Of a stretch of 5,806 nucleotides of DNA, positions 1 through 4,807 are shown piece after piece. This DNA comes from Betaproteobacteria bacterium (lineage in GTDB: Bacteria; Pseudomonadota; Gammaproteobacteria; Burkholderiales; Casimicrobiaceae). The position numbers and the translations under genes are program-made. Where the stretch lies: the NCBI GenBank assembly GCA_003153335.1, contig PLYG01000518.1, positions 696 to 6,501 of the forward strand, read 5' to 3'. Position 1 is the stretch's first letter. Each line of letters starts with the position of its first letter. The notes under the pieces were generated by a model. The model saw only the letters and a list, made by a program, of their open reading frames with translations. It was not told where the DNA came from and did no database searches.

Positions 1-652
1 CGTTGCCGTCTTCGAACGGGTGGATTGCCTCAAACCACAGATGCGCGATGGCCGCGCGCACGACGCCGTCGATGGCGATCTTGCCGCCACGCGCGCTGTC
101 GCGGAACCACGCAAGGAAGCGCGTCATTTCCGCATGTACCCGCGCCGACGGCGGCGCGATGTAATGGACCTTCTCCTTGCCCGGCCGCCCGCTGACGATC
201 TGCATCGGATCGGTGTGCGCGCGATACTTTCCCACCTCGATGCGCGCAAGCCCGGAACGCCCGCTCGGAAACAAGGCCGCCTGCCAGCTGCACAGACGCG
301 CGTGCGTCAGCTTGCCGCTGAAATTGCGGATGGCATCGTCCATCACGTCCACCAAGCCATCCACACTGCGTGACGACGCACCCGGCCGCGCGATGCCGAG
401 CTTGCGCATCACCGAAGAACGTACCGCTTCGAGGTTCAGCTTTTCCCCCTCGATGCCTGCGGTGGCCATCGCTTCCGCGACCCAGATGTCGTGGAGTATC
501 TCGAGGTGGCGCTCCAAGCCGAGCGCATGTGCCAAGCCAAGGACGGTGCCTTGCGCAAGGCGGGCGCGACTGAGCGGCCAGGTCAGGGCTTCCTGACGGA
601 ACGCGAAGGCCGGCCAGCCGCGCTTGGCCCAGATGTGGGGGGGAACATCCAT
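1..652 (-). CDS. Fic family protein with N-terminal DUF4172-like domain (partial, C-terminus outside window)
   Basis: The minus-strand frame from ATG at 652 is open to the window edge, giving 217 complete residues. It ends in AIHPFEDGN (catalytic His211, codon 20-22), the start of the Fic motif HPFxxGNGR, so the ATP-binding part of the motif and the C-terminus are missing. Fic enzymes usually transfer AMP from ATP to a protein hydroxyl; the target here is unknown. Residues 1-50 (IWAKRGWPAFAF, then a helix with RLAQGTVLG) resemble the DUF4172 domain found before Fic in about 370-residue proteins. TAGIEGE at 64-70 fits the inhibitory motif (S/T)xxxE(G/N), with Glu68 expected to block productive ATP binding. 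This implies a class II, self-inhibited Fic that needs no separate antitoxin. The next in-frame Met is residue 62, inside that motif, so 652 is the only sensible start. No Shine-Dalgarno sequence precedes it. A C7 tract lies in codons 4-6. Confidence 0.9.
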   Translation of the reverse strand, partial: MDVPPHIWAKRGWPAFAFRQEALTWPLSRARLAQGTVLGLAHALGLERHLEILHDIWVAEAMATAGIEGEKLNLEAVRSSVMRKLGIARPGASSRSVDGLVDVMDDAIRNFSGKLTHARLCSWQAALFPSGRSGLARIEVGKYRAHTDPMQIVSGRPGKEKVHYIAPPSARVHAEMTRFLAWFRDSARGGKIAIDGVVRAAIAHLWFEAIHPFEDGN

Positions 653-709
653 GAGCCGTATTTTACGCGTTTACGGCTCACATTTGTTGCATTATTGAGC
701 CGTATTGTA
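652..709 (-). promoter_or_regulatory. Candidate promoter and operator of the Fic gene, three TGAGCCGTA half-sites
   Basis: TGAGCCGTA occurs at 652-660 and 696-704, and its exact reverse complement TACGGCTCA at 672-680. The first two form a perfect 9-bp inverted repeat with an 11-bp spacer. On the minus strand TAAAAT (660-665, five of six matches to TATAAT) lies almost at its centre, and seven bases later comes the ATG at 652, so transcription could begin at the start codon (leaderless). The -35 is poor (GCAACA at 685-690, 19-bp spacer). A second -10-like TACAAT is at 704-709, touching the third half-site. Half-sites over the -10 and start point suggest repression. That is inference; a C-terminal winged helix on this Fic protein could make it its own repressor. 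Confidence 0.5.
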
Positions 710-747
710 GAATTTGCGGCCCAAGCCCTGTCCGTGGACGCTTGGGG

Positions 748-794
748 AAAAATTGGCCGTGCTCGCATTGTTTCAAAAATGCCCGTGCGCGGCC
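748..794 (-). terminator. Candidate rho-independent terminator of the diguanylate cyclase gene
   Basis: Read on the minus strand, the direction of the upstream cyclase gene, GGCCGCGC (794-787) pairs with GCACGGCC (762-755) at 7 of 8 positions. Inside it, GCATT (782-778) pairs perfectly with AATGC (769-765) around an 8-base loop. After two A residues a run of five T follows (752-748). The stem begins about 40 bases after the stop codon. The internal bulges make the stability uncertain. The structure is part of a sequence repeated at 4751-4803. Confidence 0.45.
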
Positions 795-805
795 CCTTTT
801 CCCCC
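748..805. repeat. Dispersed intergenic repeat, copy 1
   Basis: Positions 755-787 match 4759-4791 in the same orientation at 30 of 33 bases. All three differences are transitions (767, 774 and 775 against 4771, 4778 and 4779). Similarity goes on as an A-rich run before the core and a GCCCCTTTTCCCC-like tract after it. Neither copy falls inside a recognisable gene, and each lies a short way past the stop codon of a minus-strand gene. Copy 1 folds better than copy 2. The element could be a REP-like or terminator-carrying repeat; I do not recognise a named family. Confidence 0.6.
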
Positions 806-835
806 GCGTTTTGTGGGAGCACGGTGCTGGCCACG

Positions 836-1849
836 TCATATGGAAGCAATGACCCGGTTCCGCCCTTCGGCCTTCGCCTTGTAGAGCGCGGAGTCGGCAG
901 CGCGCAGCAGCAGTGCCCCGGTTTCGCCGTGCGCGGGGAAGGCGGCGAGCCCGATCGAGACCGTGAGTTGCAGTGTCGCCCCGCCCGCGGAGATCCGGGC
1001 CTGCTCGATCCTGCGGCGTACTACCTCGGCGCGCTGGCGCAGCACCTCTTCCCCGGCCCCGGGAAGAATGACGACAAACTCCTCGCCCCCGGCGCGGCAC
1101 GCGACATCTTCCTCGCGCACGCAATGGGACAGTTCTGCTGCAAACCCGCGAAGCGCGTCGTCGCCCGCGGCATGGCCCAGCGTGTCGTTGACCCGCTTGA
1201 AGTTGTCGATGTCGATCACCATGACGCCCACGAGCGAGCCGGTGCGGCGGGCGCGCAGAATCTCGCGGTGCAGGGCCTCCTCGAGCGGCCGGCGATTGTA
1301 GAGGCCCGTGAGGGGATCGCGCATCGCCTGCAGATTCAGGTCCAACTGCCACATGACCTGCCGCGCAAGAATGCGCAGAATCTCGGCCTGCCCCGGCCGG
1401 AGCTTCCGGGGAACGAAATCGAGCACGCACAGCGTGCCCAGGGCATGGCCCTGCGGCGTCACCAGCGGCATGCCCGCGTAGAACCGAATACGAGGTGAAT
1501 CGACGACCAGCGGGTGCCCGGCGAAGCGCGGGTCCAGAAGCGCATCGGGCACCTCGAACAGCTCGCGCTGGCGGATGGCATGACCGCAGAAGAAATCGGG
1601 ATACGGCACTTCCCGCGCGTCCAGTCCGTGAGCGGACTTGAAGAACAGCCGCTTCGTGTCGACAAGGCTGATCAGGGATGCCGGTGTCTCGCAGATTGTC
1701 GCCGCGAGGCTGGTGAGATCGTCGAACCGGCTTTCATGTCCGGTGTCGAGCACGCAGTAGCTGCGCAACGCCGCGAGGCGCGCGCTCTCCTGCGCGTCGA
1801 GCGACAAATGACGCTCTTCGACCACAAAGCTTGACTGAGCGTCCTCCAT
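836..1849 (-). CDS. GAF-GGDEF diguanylate cyclase
   Basis: This 337-residue protein is expected to make cyclic di-GMP from two GTP in the cytoplasm, under control of an N-terminal sensor. Residues about 25-165 form a GAF domain (LRSYCVLDTGHESRFDDL, then the FCGHAI and FYAGMPL segments typical of GAF domains on such cyclases); its ligand is unknown. The GGDEF domain covers about 178-335: DPLTGLYNRR at 178-187, metal- and substrate-binding DIDNFKRVND at 213-222, and active-site GGEEF at 254-258. REED at 245-248, five residues before GGEEF, is an intact RxxD inhibitory site, so product feedback is expected. There are no membrane segments and no EAL domain. The frame opens further upstream to 2020, but the added residues look random. 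MEDAQ at 1849 is preferred; its ribosome site is weak (AGG at 7 bases, a better GGGAGG 20 bases upstream). No functional partner is adjacent, so it is probably its own unit. Confidence 0.93.
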   Translation of the reverse strand: MEDAQSSFVVEERHLSLDAQESARLAALRSYCVLDTGHESRFDDLTSLAATICETPASLISLVDTKRLFFKSAHGLDAREVPYPDFFCGHAIRQRELFEVPDALLDPRFAGHPLVVDSPRIRFYAGMPLVTPQGHALGTLCVLDFVPRKLRPGQAEILRILARQVMWQLDLNLQAMRDPLTGLYNRRPLEEALHREILRARRTGSLVGVMVIDIDNFKRVNDTLGHAAGDDALRGFAAELSHCVREEDVACRAGGEEFVVILPGAGEEVLRQRAEVVRRRIEQARISAGGATLQLTVSIGLAAFPAHGETGALLLRAADSALYKAKAEGRNRVIASI

Positions 1850-2206
1850 GTTGAAACCTAGTTTTAGAACCTCCCGGTGGGAATGAGAATCTACTCCACG
1901 TGAAGTGCGGAGTAAAGGCCAACAAACGCCCGCCTCTCTTATGCCGTAGGAATACTGATTATTTTGTCGTACATAAAGCCGCAATACCGAAACACCTCCC
2001 TGCGGCCCCCAAGCAACCAAACAGCGTCACGCGTTGAATACAGACGCACAATCAATTACGTCATCCTCACTTAAACCTGCTGCGGCAGCTATTTTTGTGC
2101 ATTGGACATAGCGCAAATCTACATCGGATTGAACATGCGGCTTGTCAATAACTCGTTTCATTCTTCCGTCCATCCGTTAACCCAGACCTGCGCCAATTTC
2201 TCCGCC
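1850..2206. other. Gene-free gap between the dioxygenase and cyclase genes
   Basis: These 357 bases are more AT-rich than the genes on either side, especially 1960-1990 and 2090-2160. Apart from the candidate cyclase promoter near its left end I see no gene, RNA or clear terminator for the dioxygenase. A perfect TTGACA on the minus strand (2148-2143) has no matching -10 box. A small open frame from 2102 on the plus strand runs into the antisense side of the dioxygenase and resembles nothing. Confidence 0.6.
1888..1916 (-). promoter_or_regulatory. Candidate promoter of the cyclase gene with an overlapping inverted repeat
   Basis: On the minus strand TTTACT (1916-1911) and TAGATT (1893-1888) each match four of six sigma-70 consensus bases with an ideal 17-bp spacer. 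Transcription would start near 1881, leaving about 30 bases before the ATG at 1849. A 6-bp inverted repeat TACTCC-N11-GGAGTA (1892-1914) fills the space between the boxes and encloses CACGTG (1897-1902). A repressor could bind there. Both boxes are only moderate matches. Confidence 0.35.
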
Positions 2207-3235
2207 TCATGCTTGTTCGCGCCAAAATCCGAGCGCTTCCTGGGCCGGCCGGTCCGAGTAGCTGAAGAGCAGACATTCGCTATTCGCGCTTATTCGGTGC
2301 GGCTGCCACGAAGGAACCACAAAGACGTCGTGCGGCCCAAAGGCAAAGTCTGAATCGCCCATCTCAACCCTGCCACACCCCTCCACTACGTTGTACACCG
2401 CGCTATCGGTGCTGCAGTATTTTCTTCCGGTAAAGCCCCTGAGGAGCAACTGCATGAAGGCGGCCATGGTGGGAAACGGATGGCCGCCGTTTGCCGGATT
2501 GACGTAGCGGAGCTTGAAGCCGTGAGATGGATGCGGTTCGCCGTTTCGCGCGAGCCGCGCGAGCGCCTCGCGGGTACGCTCGTAGGGATAGCACAGCAGC
2601 GGCGACGCGTGGCCATTCGGCCGGTGGTCGACCGGCAGGAGTCCCGAGCCGTAGCGTACTGCGGGGTCGCCCTCGAGGCGCGAAAGCGGCTGGGTATCCT
2701 GCGGATAAACCTCGCGGAAATACGCGCCGAACAGATTGGCCAAAGGCACATCCAGGCCATCCAGCCATACCACCGGGTCGGGCCCCACGTTGCCGTGGTC
2801 GTGCCATGTCCACCCCGGCGTAGTCACGAAATCCCCGGGACGCATGCTAACGCGCTCGCCGTCCACCGTCGTATAGGCGCCTACGCCTTCAACGATGAAG
2901 CGCAGGGCGTTCGGCGAGTGACGGTGCGTTGGCGCGATTTCGCCCGGCAGTATGATTTGCAGGCCCGCAACGACCGTCGTAGTGATGCAATTCGTGCCGC
3001 GGAGCGCCGGGTTTTCCAGATGCAGTACGCGGCGTTCCGCTTCCTTCGTACTGATCAGCTCGGCCGCGCGCATGAGTTGAGGGCGCACAGCCTGCCAGCG
3101 CCAGATCGCGGGTACAGCCGCCGTTCCCGGCTTCAAGCGCACGACCCGCTCCCAGAGCGGACGCATGTTGAGCCCTGAAAGCTCGCTGGAAAAACGCACC
3201 CGTTCGGGATTCACGATGGCTGCAGGCATGGTCAT
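2207..3235 (-). CDS. gtdA: Gentisate 1,2-dioxygenase (bicupin)
   Basis: This 342-residue cytoplasmic Fe(II) enzyme is expected to open the ring of gentisate (2,5-dihydroxybenzoate) with O2 to give maleylpyruvate. The length suits the family (about 340-370). The N-terminal cupin (about 85-165) carries THRHSPNALRFIVEG at 103-117 and WTWHDHGN at 142-149; His104, His106 and His145 are the expected iron ligands. A second cupin (about 255-330) has FTGRKY at 268-273, VEGCGRVEMGD and the closing VPSWQPH. Related 1-hydroxy-2-naphthoate and salicylate dioxygenases share this fold, so the exact substrate is inferred from overall similarity. The start is ATG 3235 or ATG 3229, neither with a strong ribosome site. 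An 80-base spacer separates it from the Bug-type remnant upstream, so it was probably transcribed from the LysR-controlled divergent region. Maleylpyruvate isomerase and fumarylpyruvate hydrolase, the usual next enzymes, are not in the window. Confidence 0.9.
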   Translation of the reverse strand: MTMPAAIVNPERVRFSSELSGLNMRPLWERVVRLKPGTAAVPAIWRWQAVRPQLMRAAELISTKEAERRVLHLENPALRGTNCITTTVVAGLQIILPGEIAPTHRHSPNALRFIVEGVGAYTTVDGERVSMRPGDFVTTPGWTWHDHGNVGPDPVVWLDGLDVPLANLFGAYFREVYPQDTQPLSRLEGDPAVRYGSGLLPVDHRPNGHASPLLCYPYERTREALARLARNGEPHPSHGFKLRYVNPANGGHPFPTMAAFMQLLLRGFTGRKYCSTDSAVYNVVEGCGRVEMGDSDFAFGPHDVFVVPSWQPHRISANSECLLFSYSDRPAQEALGFWREQA

Positions 3236-3251
3236 CCACGATCAAGCTTGA

Positions 3252-3275
3252 GCACTGCCCGGGACAGCGCAGTGC
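3252..3275. other. Stem-loop between the Bug remnant and the dioxygenase gene
   Basis: GCACTGC (3252-3258) and GCAGTGC (3269-3275) form a perfect 7-bp stem with a 10-base loop, in the leader just before the dioxygenase start. No T-run follows on either strand, so it is not a standard terminator. It could stabilise or process a polycistronic mRNA. The 10-bp palindrome TCAAGCTTGA (3242-3251) adjoins it. Confidence 0.35.
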
Positions 3276-3315
3276 CGTTGAAAACGCCGTTTATTGCGTA
3301 CGACATAGGTTTCGC

Positions 3316-3561
3316 TTAGCGTGCCTTGCCCAAGACCGCGCTCCGCAGCGAATTCTGCACGGCCAGCAGCTCGGTAATGGATTTCGCCGCTTCACCTGGC
3401 GTTCCCGCAGCGGTCGCCACCCCAAGATCGGCGAAGAGTTGCCTGACCGACGCCGTGGCTTCGGCCTTGTTGATCGCCGCGTTGAGGTGCCCGACGATCT
3501 CCGGTGGCGTTCCGGCCGGAGCGAACATGAGAATGCCGGCATTGAACGCGAGATCAGGCAG
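3316..3561 (-). pseudogene. C-terminal remnant of a Bug/TctC-family solute-binding protein gene
   Basis: The minus-strand frame from about 3561 to the TAA at 3316 encodes LPDLAFNAGILMFAPAGTP, then PEIVGHLNAAINKAEATASV, RQLFADLGVATAAGTP and an end at VLGKAR. This is the typical closing segment of periplasmic Bug proteins, the binding component of tripartite tricarboxylate transporters (APAGTP, helix with LNA-I-KA, then RQ-FADLGV). Family members have about 320 residues with a signal peptide; only about 80 remain. Upstream the frame becomes unlike the family at a 25-bp palindrome (3565-3589) and meets TAG near 3607. No proper start exists; ATG 3528 would give 70 residues without signal peptide or ligand pocket. 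The missing N-terminal three quarters point to a deletion. In intact loci such a gene often lies between a LysR regulator and catabolic genes, as here. Confidence 0.75.
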
Positions 3562-3564
3562 GCA

Positions 3565-3589
3565 GTGTGCACCGGCGGCCGGTACACAC
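3565..3589. promoter_or_regulatory. 25-bp near-perfect palindrome upstream of the LysR gene
   Basis: GTGTGCACCGGC (3565-3576) and GCCGGTACACAC (3578-3589) pair at 11 of 12 positions around G3577; the only mismatch is C3570 against A3584. It lies exactly where the Bug remnant loses its family resemblance, and its right arm covers the possible -35 of the LysR gene. It may be a protein-binding site, a hairpin, or the scar or cause of the deletion. Its centre is 46 bp from that of the AT-rich palindrome at 3612-3634. Confidence 0.5.
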
Positions 3590-3610
3590 GAAATAGTCTC
3601 GCGCTATACT
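3583..3610 (+). promoter_or_regulatory. Candidate promoter of the LysR-type regulator gene
   Basis: TACACA (3583-3588, four of six) and TATACT (3605-3610, five of six) are separated by 16 bp. The start would fall near 3617, inside the AT-rich palindrome, leaving about 34 bases before the GTG at 3651. Binding of the regulator there would repress its own gene, the usual LysR pattern. Confidence 0.4.
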
Positions 3611-3611
3611 A

Positions 3612-3634
3612 GCTATTAAGTTTTGCTTAATAGC
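3612..3634. promoter_or_regulatory. Perfect 9-bp inverted repeat, likely LysR operator
   Basis: GCTATTAAG (3612-3620) and CTTAATAGC (3626-3634) form a perfect inverted repeat around TTTTG. Its core TAAGTTTTGCTTA fits the T-N11-A rule for LysR binding sites. It lies in the divergent region just before the LysR start, where such sites normally regulate both the regulator and its target genes. The binding protein is inferred, not shown. Confidence 0.6.
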
Positions 3635-3636
3635 AC

Positions 3637-3642
3637 GGAGGG
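3637..3642 (+). promoter_or_regulatory. Ribosome binding site fixing the GTG start of the LysR gene
   Basis: GGAGGG lies eight bases before GTG 3651. The frame from that GTG starts with DKLRAIQYFNRAAE, the usual opening of LysR proteins. Strong site plus homology settle the non-ATG start. Confidence 0.75.
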
Positions 3643-3650
3643 TTCGAGCG

Positions 3651-4667
3651 GTGGACAAGCTGCGCGCAATTCAGTATTTCAACCGCGCCGCCGAGACCGG
3701 AAGCTTCTCTGGTGCGGCGAGATTTTTCGATGTGAGCACGCCCGCGATCACCCAACTCGTCGGGGCGCTCGAACGTTCGCTCGGCGTGGCCCTTTTCCAT
3801 CGCACGACGCAGGGAATTTCTCTCACGGCGGACGGCGCGCGCTATTACGAGATCGCGCGCAAGGTCGCAGCCGACTTGCACGATATCGAGCAACGCCTGG
3901 GCCCGCATGGGGTGAAGCTGCGTGGGACGCTCAGCGTCGGCATGAACTCCCACCTCGGGACGAATTGTGTGATGCCGCGGATCATGCGGTTCCTCGCGCG
4001 ATACCCGGACATCGAACTGGTCTTCAAGCCAATAGTGACCATCTAGGAAATCGGCGAGAAAAACCTCGACCTGGCGGTACTGGTCGGGTGGCCGCCTGAG
4101 CGCGATCTTGTCGTGCGCCCGCTTGCGCAGACGCGGCTCGTCGTGTGCGCCCCCCCGGAATATTGGGCGCGCGAGGGCATGCCGCAGGAGCCCGAGGCGC
4201 TGCGCGAGCATCAATGCCTGATCCTGCGCAGCTCGGGAGGCACGCTGCTTGACCGCTGGACCTTCGACAAAAACGGCGAGCGGCGCACCATCGACATGAA
4301 AACTCACCTTTTCAGCGACGACCGCACTTGGCTCGCCGAGGCGGCTTGCGCCGGTGGCGGTGTAATCCGGATGGCCGACCTCAATCTCAATCGTTACTTG
4401 TCGTCCGGCCTGCTCGTTCCGGTGCTTACGGATTGGGAAGCCCTGGAAGCGCCGACGATCTTCGCCGCCTATACACCGAGCCAAAGGCGCTCGAAGCTCG
4501 TGCGGGTGTTCCTCGACTTCCTGGTCGAGGTCTTCGCCGAGATCGAGAGCGAACGTATACCACCGCCGGGAAGCGCGATGCCGCGCGTGCCGAAGCCCGA
4601 CTGGTTCGGCCGCACCCACGGGCGGCATTCCGCGTATGACGCGCGCCGGCGAAAATCAGTCGGGTGA
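3651..4667 (+). pseudogene. LysR-type transcriptional regulator interrupted by an in-frame TAG at codon 132
   Basis: Residues 1-60 form a standard LysR winged helix-turn-helix (SFSGAARFFDVSTPAITQLV, then ALERSLGVALFHRT). The frame then meets TAG at 4044-4046, after LVFKPIVTI. From 4047 the same frame continues as EIGEKNLDLAVLVGW and the rest of an effector-binding domain (VVCAPPEYWA, AEAACAGGGVIRMADL, FLDFLVEVFAEI) to TGA at 4665. Without the stop it would be 338 residues, slightly longer than usual because of a basic, proline-rich tail. No base is gained or lost, so one substitution explains it, for example CAG or GAG to TAG. The 131-residue product would keep the DNA-binding domain and linker helix but lose most of the effector domain: non-functional or a ligand-blind binder. 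A GTG at 4113 could start the second part, but no good ribosome site is evident. Its expected targets are the adjacent Bug and dioxygenase genes. A sequencing error cannot be excluded. Confidence 0.85.
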
Positions 4668-4750
4668 GCCGCCGCCGCGCACGTTCCCGGCCTTGCTGGA
4701 TCTTGCGCTCCCGCTCCGTGACGATGTCGAGGAACGCACCGATCTCGAAG

Positions 4751-4803
4751 AAAAAAGTGGCCGTGCTCGCGTTGTTTTGAAAATGCCCGTGGCTCCTTTC
4801 CCC
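4751..4803. repeat. Dispersed intergenic repeat, copy 2
   Basis: The core 4759-4791 matches 755-787 at 30 of 33 bases in the same orientation, preceded by AAAAAA (4751-4756) and followed by a similar pyrimidine tract. It lies between the convergent LysR and molybdoenzyme genes. The long hairpin seen in copy 1 is largely lost here. The rest of this gap (4668-4750) holds nothing recognisable: open frames cross it on both strands but resemble no known protein. Confidence 0.6.
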
Positions 4804-4807
4804 ACGG
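4787..4807 (-). terminator. Candidate terminator hairpin of the molybdoenzyme gene
   Basis: CCGTGG (4787-4792) and CCACGG (4802-4807) form a perfect 6-bp stem with a 9-base loop, starting at the base after the stop codon. On the minus strand GCATTTTC follows, a short T-run, and a longer T6 lies about 30 bases further at 4756-4751. The weak T-tract makes intrinsic termination plausible, not certain. Confidence 0.4.

Noticed and set aside
491..1498. 335-codon open frame on the plus strand
   Set aside because: It lies opposite the diguanylate cyclase, whose minus-strand motifs are unmistakable. The antisense protein has no recognisable domain and results from GC-rich codon use.
2079..2096. GCTG-CGG-CAGC hairpin followed by ATTTTT on the plus strand, resembling a terminator
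   Set aside because: The stem is only 4 bp, and no plus-strand gene lies upstream for it to end.
2143..2148. Perfect TTGACA on the minus strand
   Set aside because: No acceptable -10 box lies 16-18 bp downstream.
2102..2353. Small 83-codon plus-strand frame in and beyond the gap
   Set aside because: More than half is antisense to the dioxygenase; no ribosome site or homology seen.
2480..3178. 232-codon open frame on the plus strand
   Set aside because: Antisense shadow of the gentisate dioxygenase; low-complexity, Arg/Ala-rich, no family resemblance.
3627..4628. 333-codon open frame on the minus strand, longer than either half of the LysR gene
   Set aside because: It looks attractive only because the LysR frame is broken. 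The plus strand is homologous to LysR on both sides of the TAG and has the good ribosome site; the minus product resembles nothing.
4113..4667. Second LysR half as an independent gene from GTG 4113
   Set aside because: The same frame holds clear LysR sequence from 4047, before that GTG, and no ribosome site supports a new start. It is treated as part of the interrupted gene.
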